From: Planctomycetota bacterium
GTDB taxonomy: Bacteria; Planctomycetota; MHYJ01; WSZJ01; JACPWG01
Assembly: GCA_016197205.1 (NCBI GenBank)
Contig: JACPWG010000104.1
Span: 1 to 64,000 of the forward strand
Length of the DNA stretch: 64,000 nucleotides
Reading direction: 5' to 3'
Shown: in pieces, positions 27,507 through 34,931 of the stretch
How positions within the stretch are numbered: the stretch's first letter is position 1
Layout of the letters: every line of letters starts with the position of its first letter
Notes under the pieces: generated by a model
The model's input: only the letters and a program-made list of their open reading frames with translations
Told to the model about the DNA's origin: nothing
The model's database searches: none
Program-made: the position numbers and the translations under genes

Positions 27507-27974
27507 ATGTCCGAGCTCTCGGATCTCTACCAGGAAGTCATCCTCGACCACCACCGGCGTCCCCGGAACTACCAGGTGGTGCCGGGGGCGAATCGCGTGG
27601 CGAACGGGCACAATCCGCTCTGCGGCGATCACCTCACCCTGTACCTGCGCATGGAAGGGGAAGTGATCGGCGACGTCGGCTTTCAGGGCTCCGGCTGCGC
27701 GATCTCCAAGGCGTCGGCCTCGATGATGACCGACGCCGTCAAGGGCTGGACGAAGGAGCGCGCGTGCGCGCTGTTGGAGAAGTTCCACGGCATGGTGACC
27801 GGCGGCGCCGGGAGCGGCGCCGGCGGTGCGCCGGTGGACACGGCCGAAATGGGGAAGCTCGCGGCGTTCGCGGGCGTGTGCGAGTTTCCGGCGCGCGTGA
27901 AGTGCGCGACGCTGGCGTGGCACACGCTGCGCGCGGCGCTCGACGGCAAGGACGAGCCGGTTTCCACGGAGTGA
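27507..27974 (+). CDS. sufU: SufU-type Fe-S scaffold/sulfur acceptor
   Basis: The 155-residue IscU-fold protein begins LYQEVILDHHRRPRNY and carries the three ligand Cys: C39 in NPLCGD, C64 in GSGCAIS and C133 in VKCATLAW, plus Asp41. The insertion between the second and third Cys (MVTGG...PVDT, about 97-112) distinguishes SufU from IscU. SufU usually takes sulfur from the desulfurase SufS; no sufS is in the window. It starts 11 bases after sufD, so it is in the same operon. Confidence 0.93.
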   Translation: MSELSDLYQEVILDHHRRPRNYQVVPGANRVANGHNPLCGDHLTLYLRMEGEVIGDVGFQGSGCAISKASASMMTDAVKGWTKERACALLEKFHGMVTGGAGSGAGGAPVDTAEMGKLAAFAGVCEFPARVKCATLAWHTLRAALDGKDEPVSTE

Positions 27975-27996
27975 CCGAGCCGGAGACTCGAAGCGT

Positions 27997-28581
27997 ATGA
28001 CGCACCAGGAAGTGACGCTGACCCGCGACTGCGAGGGCATCCAGATCCCCGCGGGGGACAAGGTGGCGCTCAAGGCCGGCATGCGCGCGATGATCACGCA
28101 GGCGTTGGGCGGCACGTTCACGCTGATGACCGACCGGGGCTACCTGGTGCGGTTGGACGGCAAGGACGCCGACGCCATCGGCCAGAAGAGCGACGCCGCG
28201 GCGGCGACGGGCGTCGTCGGCGCCGCGTGCGCCACGGCGGCGGCGCACGCGTCGCCGGCGGACCCGGCCGCGGTCGAGGCGCTCGCCTGGAACCAGATGA
28301 AGACCGTGTACGACCCCGAGATTCCCGCGAACGTGGTGGACCTCGGCCTCGTGTACGTGCTCAAGGCGGCCTCGCTCGCCGACGGCGGGCACCGCGTCGA
28401 CGTCCAAATGACCCTCACCGCCCCGGGCTGCGGCATGGGGGACATCCTGAAAGCGGACGCGGAACGGAAGCTCCGCGCCGTCCCCGGCGTGAAGGAAGTC
28501 TCCGTCGAGCTCGTGCTGGAGCCGGTGTGGGATCCGAGCCGCATGTCGGAGTCCGCGCGGCTGCAGCTCGGGATGTTCTAG
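27997..28581 (+). CDS. sufT: SufT family Fe-S maturation protein (DUF59/MIP18)
   Basis: The 194-residue product has an N-terminal segment of about 60 residues (RDCEGIQIPAGDKVALKAG, then GGTFTLMTDRGYLVRLDGKDADAIG) found in SufT, and a C-terminal DUF59 domain from about 92: MKTVYDPEIPANVVDLGLVY and LTAPGCGMGDILKADAE with the reactive Cys in the APGCG motif. SufT helps mature Fe-S proteins under high demand for iron-sulfur clusters. It is 22 bases after sufU and ends the suf run. Confidence 0.93.
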   Translation: MTHQEVTLTRDCEGIQIPAGDKVALKAGMRAMITQALGGTFTLMTDRGYLVRLDGKDADAIGQKSDAAAATGVVGAACATAAAHASPADPAAVEALAWNQMKTVYDPEIPANVVDLGLVYVLKAASLADGGHRVDVQMTLTAPGCGMGDILKADAERKLRAVPGVKEVSVELVLEPVWDPSRMSESARLQLGMF

Positions 28582-28972
28582 GCCGGCTTCGCTCCTGCCG
28601 GGCGCGGTCGTCGCCGGTCGTGCGTCGGCCTTGTGCTGGTTCGCGCGGGCCGGCCCGCGCTCCGTAGCTCGCTTTGAGCGAGCGAAGGAGGGAGGCCCGC
28701 GCCTCCAGGCCTCGTTTCCGGGCTGCATCCACGCGCCTCGGTTGACTCCCTCGCGGCTGCGGGTTCGTGCCGTGATCGCTGGGGCCCTGCATGTGGGGTC
28801 GAACCTGGCCCGCCCTCCTGGGGGCGCGGGCCTCCGGCCCGCGCGATGCGCCTCACGGCTTCGGGGGCGTCGCACCGCGCTCGTCGGCATCGGCCTCCCC
28901 GGTGCTCCACCGCGGTTGCGCCCGACAGGGCGCGGTCGCCCGCTTCCTAGACTCGACCCTTAAGGTGCACCG
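28582..28972. other. Gap between suf genes and the radical SAM gene
   Basis: No gene seen. Two palindromic repeats occupy 28641-28714 and 28817-28850. The remainder has low-complexity GC sequence. A TAGACT near 28949 could be a -10 element, but no suitable -35 is visible, so the radical SAM promoter is not defined. Confidence 0.55.
28641..28714 (+). repeat. Dispersed palindromic repeat, family B copy 2
   Basis: Matches the reverse complement of 231-314, with a 74-base run that differs at only a few positions. A second, shorter block at 28817-28850 (CTGGGGGCGCGGGCCTCCGG onward) matches the 5827-5860 end of family A. The two together make a head-to-head arrangement of repeat ends in this gap. 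Confidence 0.7.
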
Positions 28973-30430
28973 ATGAGCCAGCAGGGCTCGCTCCTCCTCG
29001 TCTCGTGCTACGAACTGGGCCATCAGCCCCTCGGCTTGGCCTCCCCCGCCGCCTTTCTGGAGCGGGCCGGCTACTCCGTCGAGACGCTGGACGTCTCCGT
29101 CGAGGAGCTCGACCGTGATCGGCTCGCCCGCGCTCGCTTCGTGGGCATCTCCGTCCCCATGCACACCGCGCTCCGCCTCGGCGCGCGGGTCGCCGCGCGC
29201 GTACGGGAACTCAACCCGGCCGCCCACGTGTGCTTCTACGGGCTCTACGCCCTCCTGAACGCGGACTATCTCCTCGAGCGGCTGGCCGACTCCGCCGTGG
29301 GCGGCGAATACGAAGAGCCGCTCGTCGCGCTCGTCCGCGACCTCGAGGCCGGTGGACGCGGAGAGGTCTCAGGTGTTTACCTGAGAGGACGGCCGTCCAC
29401 CGCGTGGCTCCGCCGCCTCCCTTTCCCCGTGCCCGCGCGCCGCGGACTGCCGCCTCTGGAGAGCTACGCGCACCTGGAGCGCGACGGCGAACGGGTGCGG
29501 GCGGGAACCGTCGAGGCGAGCCGGGGCTGCGCGCACCTCTGCCTCCATTGCCCGATCCCTCCGGTGTACGGCGGGCGGTTCTTCGTCGTCCCCCGGGAGG
29601 TCGTCCTCCAGGACGTGCGTCGCCTCGTCGCGGACGGCGCGGGCCACGTCACGTTCGGCGACCCGGATTTCCTGAACGGCCCGGCCCATGCCCTCGCCGT
29701 CGCCCGCGAACTGCACGCGCGGTTCCCCGCCCTCACGTTCGATTTCACGGCCAAGGTCGAGCACCTGCTGCGCCACCGCGCGCTCCTGCCCGAGCTGGCG
29801 CGGCTCGGGTGCGTCTTCGTGGTTTCCGCGGTCGAGTCCCTCTCCGACGTCGTCCTCGCGAACCTCGAAAAGGGCCACACCCGCGCCGACGTCTTCGAGG
29901 CCCTGGCCGCCTGCCGCGAGGCGGGGATCGCGTTCCGGCCTTCGTTCGTCGCCTTCACGCCCTGGACCACGCTCGAGGACTACCTGGACGTGCTCGACGC
30001 GCTCGAGGCCGAGGGCCTGGTGGACAGCGTCGACGCCGTGCAGTATTCGATCCGGCTGCTGGTGCCGCCGGGTTCGCTGCTGCTTTCGCGGCCCGCCCTT
30101 CGGCCGCACTTGGGTGGGCTCGAGCAGGCCGCCTTCCACTACACCTGGACGCACCCCGATCCGGCGATGGACCGCCTCCACGCGGACGTGAGCGCGGTCG
30201 TGGAGGAGGCGGCACGCGCGGAGGAGGACGCCGGCACGACCTTTCTCCGCATCCGTCGGCTGGCCGAGGCCGCGGCCGGTCGCGTGCTCGTGGGCGCGTC
30301 TTCGACCGTCGAGACGGCGCGTACGGACCGCCCTCGACCGCCGCATCTGACCGAGCCGTGGTTTTGCTGAGCGGAGCCGACCCGGGACCAGTTGGTTCCG
30401 CTTTCCACCTTGAGCGGAGGCGCCCTGTAG
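28973..30430 (+). CDS. CUAEP-tail radical SAM selenoprotein, function unknown
   Basis: Residues 1-130 resemble a B12-binding-like Rossmann domain without a clear DxHxxG ligand motif; it opens VSCYELGHQPLGLASPAAF. The radical SAM motif is C186-x3-C190-x2-C193 (RGCAHLCLHC), with FGDPDF and a TFDFTAKVEH-like core after it. The frame seems to end at UGA 30368-30370 right after Trp-Phe-Cys465. Reading it as Sec466 gives C-U-A-E-P and 19 further residues to a TAG at 30428-30430, which abuts the next ATG. A SECIS-like hairpin is at 30383-30400. I recall a curated family called CUAEP/CCAEP-tail radical SAM (seleno)proteins, which this fits. The enzyme should cleave SAM using a 4Fe-4S cluster; its substrate is unknown. 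Length with Sec is 485. Confidence 0.88.
30383..30400 (+). promoter_or_regulatory. Bacterial SECIS-like element of the radical SAM gene
   Basis: A 7-bp stem (30383-30389 with 30394-30400, one G-U pair) closes the loop AGTT at 30390-30393. The loop begins 19 bases after the UGA, inside the usual bSECIS spacing, and has G at its second position followed by U. It lies entirely in the coding extension after the UGA. Confidence 0.75.
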
Positions 30431-31123
30431 ATGGGCAAGAGCATCTGGATCAGCGCGCAGCCCCTCGACCGGAAGCGCTGTACGTTCGTCGCCGACCGGA
30501 CCGTGATGCCCGGCGGGCTCTTCCGCTTCGCAACCAGGTCCGAGGCCCAGGAGTCCCCGCTGGCCGCGAAGCTCTTCGACCTGCCGCGCGTGAATGCCGT
30601 CTGGATCACCGACAACGAGGTGACCGTGACGAAGGACGGCGACGAGGAGTGGGAGGAGCTGGAGGACCGGGCGATCGAGCTGATCCGCGAGCATCTCAGC
30701 GCGAAGGCGGGCTGCGACACGGACACCGTCGGGGACGACCGGGTATTCAGCTTTTCGCCGGCGATGGAAGCGGCGATCCTCGCGCAGCCGCCCGTCTCCG
30801 ACGCCGGCGCCGTGGGCGAGGACCGCTCGCCGCTCCCGTTGCCCGCGACCGACCTCAGGTCGCGCGTGCAGTACGTGCTCGACTCGCAAATCAACCCCGC
30901 CATCGCGGCGCACGGAGGCTTCGCCGCGCTGATCGAGGTGAAGGACGACACCGTCTACGTCCAGCTCGGCGGCGGGTGCCAGGGCTGCGGGATGGCCGAC
31001 GTGACCTTGAAGCAGGGGATCGAGGCGATCGTGAAGGGCGCGATCCCGGAGGTGCGCGAGGTCCTGGACGTGACGGACCACGCGGGCGGCCGCAACCCGT
31101 ATTACGCCCCCTCGCGCAAGTGA
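30431..31123 (+). CDS. Nfu-type Fe-S carrier with N-terminal Nfu_N domain
   Basis: The 230-residue product has an N-terminal Nfu_N-like domain (about 1-92: DRTVMPGGLFRFATRSEAQESPLAAKLFDLPRV-type sequence with VWITDNEVTVTK) and a C-terminal NifU domain (142-225) with the cluster-binding C183-x2-C186 (GGGCQGCGMAD). Such proteins receive and hand on 4Fe-4S clusters. Its ATG starts on the base after the radical SAM gene's second stop, so the two are co-transcribed, and a role in loading that enzyme's cluster is plausible. The linker (95-140) is acidic. Confidence 0.9.
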   Translation: MGKSIWISAQPLDRKRCTFVADRTVMPGGLFRFATRSEAQESPLAAKLFDLPRVNAVWITDNEVTVTKDGDEEWEELEDRAIELIREHLSAKAGCDTDTVGDDRVFSFSPAMEAAILAQPPVSDAGAVGEDRSPLPLPATDLRSRVQYVLDSQINPAIAAHGGFAALIEVKDDTVYVQLGGGCQGCGMADVTLKQGIEAIVKGAIPEVREVLDVTDHAGGRNPYYAPSRK

Positions 31124-31162
31124 GTCGGCTGCGTCCGACGAGCATACCCGTACGGAGGAAAC

Positions 31163-31903
31163 ATGGATCGACAGGCGCTTGGGACGAAGCTGATGACGCT
31201 GCTGGGCCTCCGTCACTCGCCGGTGGCCGTGTCGTTTCGCAAAGAGGCGCCGGCGGGCGTGCGGCGGGTCGCCGCGTCCGGGCCGGCGGGCTGTTCCTAC
31301 TGGCGGCTCGCCGCGGAGGGGCATGTTTTTTTTACCGAGGCCGCGGACCACTACAACTGTCCGATCGGCGCGCACACCCACGGCGTGACCCTGCCGCCGG
31401 AGCGCGCGAAGGAACTGGAAGCGGTCGTGGGGACGATGGTGGGCTTGGAGTACCTCACGATGGCGGAGGTGCCGTCGATCCCGAAGCGGACCGAGCCCTT
31501 CGGCGTCGCGGTGTACGCGCCGCTCGGCGCGGCCCCTGTCGATCCTGACCTCGTGCTGGTGCGCGGGACCGCCCGCCAGGTGATGCTGGTGGCCGAGGCC
31601 GCGGCGTCCGCGGGGATCGGGCACGACGGCACGGCCATGGGCCGCCCCGCCTGCGCGATGCTGCCGGCGGCGCTTCAGTCGGGCCGCGGCGTGACGAGCC
31701 TCGGCTGCATCGGAAATCGCGTGTACACCGGCCTTGCGGACGACGAGCTCTACTACACGATCCCGGGCCCCAAGCTCCCGGACGTGGCCGCGCGGCTGGA
31801 GACGATTCTGCGCGCGAACGGCGAATTGGAGAAGTATCACACCGCGCGTGCGCGGACGCTCGGCGCGGCGGGTGCGGCGAGTGTGGCGAGTGTGGGGAAG
31901 TAG
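31163..31903 (+). CDS. DUF169 family protein
   Basis: The 246-residue product has DUF169 hallmarks: LGLRHSPVAVSF near the start, GCSYWRLAAEGHVFFTEAADHYNCPIGAHTHG (about 43-75) and a late AMLPAALQSGRGVTSLGCIGNR segment. Family function is unknown; members often lie near radical SAM and redox genes and carry conserved Cys that may bind a cofactor (here Cys 44, 66, 161 and 177 or nearby). It is 39 bases after the Nfu gene. The Ala/Ser-rich C terminus (GAAGAASVASVG) is probably disordered. Confidence 0.88.
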   Translation: MDRQALGTKLMTLLGLRHSPVAVSFRKEAPAGVRRVAASGPAGCSYWRLAAEGHVFFTEAADHYNCPIGAHTHGVTLPPERAKELEAVVGTMVGLEYLTMAEVPSIPKRTEPFGVAVYAPLGAAPVDPDLVLVRGTARQVMLVAEAAASAGIGHDGTAMGRPACAMLPAALQSGRGVTSLGCIGNRVYTGLADDELYYTIPGPKLPDVAARLETILRANGELEKYHTARARTLGAAGAASVASVGK

Positions 31904-32199
31904 CGCAGGCAGGTAGCGCAGGTCTGGACGCAGCGCTCGCGAGACGGGAGGGATTGGTACCCGTGCCCCATCAGCTCCCCCTGAAGCCGACAAGTGGGAA
32001 CCTGCAGGTCGGGCGATTTCAAATTCCAAATTGCAAAATGTCAAAATTCAAATTGCATCATCGGAGGGAGAGGATGCTTCCCCGTTTGCAATTTGCAATT
32101 TGAAATCGAGTCCTTCGCTGCCTGACGATCGAACTCCGGAACCCCCGAAGCAACCCGACTCGACCCGACCCGACCAACCCTATCACCCGGGTCCTCCAC
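31904..32199. other. Repeat-bearing gap in the radical SAM cluster
   Basis: No gene. Contains GCGCAGG direct words around 31902-31920 and the large AT-rich palindrome at 32014-32108. A start for the ATP-grasp gene at 32200 is preceded by CCTCCAC only, so its ribosome binding site is weak. Confidence 0.5.
32014..32108. repeat. AT-rich inverted repeat
   Basis: Left arm from 32014 (CGATTTCAAATTCCAAATTG) pairs with right arm ending at 32108 (CAATTTGCAATTTGAAATCG) with one mismatch over 20 bases; within the arms are ATTGCAAA/TTTGCAAT words, and a partial third unit is at 32042-32056. It is far more AT-rich than its flanks, so it is likely an inserted mobile repeat. Confidence 0.75.
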
Positions 32200-33450
32200 A
32201 TGCAGCGCCTTCTTCTCCTCCTGCCGACGTCCACGTATCGCGCGGCGGCCTTCATCGGCGCTGCGCGTCGGCTCGAGCTCGACCTCGTCGTCGGGTCGGA
32301 GCGCTCGCACCCCTTCCAGGAGCGGCGGTCCGGCGGGTTCCTGTCGTTCGACTTCCTGCGCCTGGACCTGGCGCTGCGCGAGGTGCGGGCGGCGGCCGCG
32401 GTCCGTCCGTTCGACGCGATCGTGGGCGTGGACGACGCCTCGACCGAATTGGCGACGCGGCTGTCCGAGGCCCTGGCCCTGCCGCACAACCCCGTGGCGG
32501 CCGCGGCGGCGGCGCGCGACAAGTACAAAATGCGCCGCATCTGGGACGAGCACGACGTCCCGATTCCGCGCTTCGCGCTCCGGTCGTTCGAGGATGACCT
32601 GGTGCGTGAAGCCGCCCGCACGGTTTTCCCGTGCGTCGTGAAGCCCCTCACCCTCTCGGCGAGCCGGGGCGTGATGCGGGCGAACGACGAGAGGCAGTTT
32701 CTCGGCGCCGTGCGGCGGCTCGAGGCGATCCTTCGCTCTCCCGACCTCGCGCAGGAGGGGGAGGCCTCGCGCCACCTGCTGGTGGAGTCCTTCGTGCCCG
32801 GACGCGAAGTGGCGCTGGAAGGCCTGTTGTCGCAAGGTCGGCTCCACGTGCTGGCCCTGTTCGACAAGCCGGACCCGCTGGACGGTCCGTTCTTCGAAGA
32901 AACGATCTACGTCACGCCCTCGCGGCTCCCCACGGCGGAGCAGTCGTCGATCGCGGCCTGCGCCGCGCACGCGGCCGCGGCGATGGGGCTGGCGGACGGT
33001 CCGGTGCATGCGGAGCTGCGCGTCGGTCCCGACGGCCCACGCGTGATCGAGCTGGCGGCGCGTTCGATCGGGGGGCTTTGCTCCCGGACGCTCCAATTCG
33101 GGACCGGCCTTTCGCTGGAGGAGCTGATCCTGCGCCAGGCGCTCCGGCTGCCGATCCCCACCTTTGAGCGTGCGGGCGGCGCCACGGGCGTCATGATGCT
33201 CCCGGTGCCGCGTGCCGGCGTGCTCCGCGAGGTCCGCGGCATCGAGCGGGCGCTCGACGTCCCGGGGATCGAGGACGTGGCGATCACCGTCCACCCCGAT
33301 CAGGACCTCGTGCCGCTGCCCGAGGGCTCGAGTTATCCAGGTTTTCTTTTCGCGGACGGCGAGACGCCGCGGGCGGTGGAGTCCTCTCTCCGGGAGGCCC
33401 ATCGCCGGCTGGAATTCCGTCTCGCGCCGCCCCGCGCGTCCGTGGTATAA
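32200..33450 (+). CDS. ATP-grasp ligase-like protein
   Basis: The 416-residue product has an N-terminal Rossmann-like part (1-95, ending GVDDASTELATRLSEALALPHN), then the ATP-grasp domain: RDKYKMRRIWDEHDVPIPRFA, VVKPLTLSASRGVMRANDE (ATP-binding Lys and Gly-rich loop), LVESFVPGREVALEG and, near 285, a metal-binding ELAARSIGGLCS segment. This resembles carbamoyl-phosphate-synthase-L and carnosine-synthase-like ligases, which join a carboxylate to an amine or other nucleophile via an acyl phosphate. Partners cannot be read from sequence. Gene order suggests it belongs with the radical SAM selenoprotein, Nfu and DUF169 genes, making or modifying the same product. Confidence 0.85.
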   Translation: MQRLLLLLPTSTYRAAAFIGAARRLELDLVVGSERSHPFQERRSGGFLSFDFLRLDLALREVRAAAAVRPFDAIVGVDDASTELATRLSEALALPHNPVAAAAAARDKYKMRRIWDEHDVPIPRFALRSFEDDLVREAARTVFPCVVKPLTLSASRGVMRANDERQFLGAVRRLEAILRSPDLAQEGEASRHLLVESFVPGREVALEGLLSQGRLHVLALFDKPDPLDGPFFEETIYVTPSRLPTAEQSSIAACAAHAAAAMGLADGPVHAELRVGPDGPRVIELAARSIGGLCSRTLQFGTGLSLEELILRQALRLPIPTFERAGGATGVMMLPVPRAGVLREVRGIERALDVPGIEDVAITVHPDQDLVPLPEGSSYPGFLFADGETPRAVESSLREAHRRLEFRLAPPRASVV

Positions 33451-33495
33451 GGTAAAAAACCCATCCGCTGTCGCCTTTTGGAACAGGAGACCCCG

Positions 33496-34065
33496 ATGCC
33501 CACGACGATGGAAACGATCTCGAAGAACAGCACCATGCGGGAAATCCTCGAGGCGATGCCCGGCGCGCAGCGCGCCCTCTTCGCCCGCTACCACATCGGC
33601 GGGTGCTCGAGCTGCGGCTTCCAGCCGGACGACCGCCTGGAAACCGTGCTTCTCCAGCACAACATCTGGGAAGCCGACGAGGTCGTCCGCTACCTGAAGG
33701 AGAACCACGACCTGGAGGCGAAGTCCCAGATTTCAGTCCAGGAGGTGGCCGAAGCGCGGAAGCGCGGCGAGAAGCTGGCGCTGCTCGACGTCCGCAGCCC
33801 GGAGGAGTACGAAATGGCCCACATCGAGGGGGCGAAGCTCGTCACCGAGGACCTGGCGGCCGAAGTGCTGGAGAAGTGGGCGAAGGACACGCAGATCGTG
33901 TTCCACTGCCACCTGGGCCAGCGGAGCCTCGAGGCGGTCGCCTTCCTAAAGGCGCGCGGCTTCACGAACGTCAGGAGCATGACCGGCGGAATCGACGCCT
34001 GGTCGACCACGATCGACTCGAAGGTCCCGCGCTACGGCGCCGCCCCTTCGCACTGCAAGGGCTAG
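33496..34065 (+). CDS. CxxC (DUF1858-like) and rhodanese fusion protein
   Basis: The 189-residue product has an N-terminal helical domain with IGGCSSCGFQPDD (Cys37 and Cys40), similar to the small redox/DUF1858-type domain, then a rhodanese domain from about 78 with LLDVRSPEEYEMAHIEGA, catalytic Cys138 in VFHCHLGQRS and a final TGGIDAW. Rhodaneses carry a persulfide, so this could move sulfur (or selenium) to the cluster's enzymes; that is inference. I use ATG 33496, with GGAG at 33485; a TTG at 33478 is also in frame. A terminator follows, so it ends this run. Confidence 0.88.
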   Translation: MPTTMETISKNSTMREILEAMPGAQRALFARYHIGGCSSCGFQPDDRLETVLLQHNIWEADEVVRYLKENHDLEAKSQISVQEVAEARKRGEKLALLDVRSPEEYEMAHIEGAKLVTEDLAAEVLEKWAKDTQIVFHCHLGQRSLEAVAFLKARGFTNVRSMTGGIDAWSTTIDSKVPRYGAAPSHCKG

Positions 34066-34085
34066 TCTCGACGCCTTCCGGCGAG

Positions 34086-34115
34086 AGCGCCGCCGCCCCG
34101 TGCGGCGGCGCTTTC
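34086..34115 (+). terminator. Terminator of the radical SAM cluster
   Basis: An 11-bp perfect stem (34086-34096 with 34102-34112) with the loop CCCGT, followed by TTTC, lies 20 bases after the rhodanese gene. The U-tract is short, the stem very stable. Confidence 0.7.
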
Positions 34116-34301
34116 GGCCGGTTGCGAGGGGGGGGATGAGCGCACGCTTGCAAGCCTTGTCGGCGTCGAGAGGCCCGTCCTGAGGAGCTTCACGCGCTGC
34201 GGCGTGCTCCTCCGTTCAAGCCGGAGGACGCAGTGGCGGGCTGAACCTGTCCGGCATTTCACCGTTCGAGGGCGCACTCGAGCCACGTGACGGGGCAGCG
34301 G

Positions 34302-34814
34302 TGAGCCCCTTCAAGGTGGTTGCCTCGCCCGTTTTCGATCCCCAGCCGCCTACCTGCTTGACCAAACGACGTGAGTCCAAATTGTGGTACAGGGCTTCCG
34401 CCCTGCACCCGCACTCGCACCAAACATGCGAAGTGCTTCCTCGCCACCCGTCGAGCCGCCGCCGCACCCAACGGGCTGTGAGGTTTCCACCCGAGGTGTC
34501 CCGCCGGTGCAGGGCGGAAGCCCTGCACCACAAGGGCTCGAGGACGGCGGAGGCAAGCACCCAGAAACTCGCCCCGTTCCGCGCTCGAACTGTTGATGGG
34601 CTGTTCCGCAAGGGTCGACTCGTTCGCCCACCTTCACCTTGAAATGGCTGGGCGGACCGGTCTACCGAAGCGCCGCGCGCGAAGGCGGAAGCCCTACACC
34701 ACAAGGGCTCGTGGCCGGCGGACAAGGACAGTGGGAAAGTCGTTTCTTCCCGCACGCCGCATCGGAAGCTCCATTTCCAACGGTCGGAAGGGTGCCTGCA
34801 CGCTGAAAGGGCTG
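34302..34814. repeat. MITE-like palindromic element, long copy
   Basis: The left end CCCCTTCAAGGTGG (about 34306-34319) and right end GCTGAAAGGGCTG (34802-34814) are related inverted termini. Inside are the hairpin word GTGGTACAGGGCTTCCGCC (34384-34402), then GGTGCAGGGCGGAAGCCCTG (about 34505-34524) and a third copy CGGAAGCCCTACACCACAAG (34686-34705). The copy at 38848-39194 has the same order of parts but only two hairpin words, so this copy has an extra internal 170-base unit. Confidence 0.7.
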
Positions 34815-34931
34815 TGTTCTGCGGTTTGCGAAGGGTGTTCCCTGCGGAGCCGGCTGGTGCGACGGCCGCCGGGTTTGACCGGCCAGGGGCCGACCTCGCC
34901 TCCTTACTGAAGCTGCCACATCCATTCGCCC

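Larger units (their letters stand above)
34066..34931. other. 0.9-kb noncoding gap with a MITE-like element
   Basis: Convergent genes end on both sides (rhodanese at 34065 and the minus-strand gene at 34932). No gene is credible in it. The terminator at 34086-34115 and the repeat at 34302-34814 account for most of it; the remaining 34116-34301 shows nothing definable. Confidence 0.6.

Noticed and set aside
28582..28972. A promoter for the radical SAM gene from TAGACT near 28949
   Set aside because: No -35 at a proper distance.
34140..34930. Several overlapping frames of 60-240 codons on both strands
   Set aside because: They read through the MITE-like palindromes; their residues are repeats of CTGxLPPC-type words and no homolog-like region is visible.
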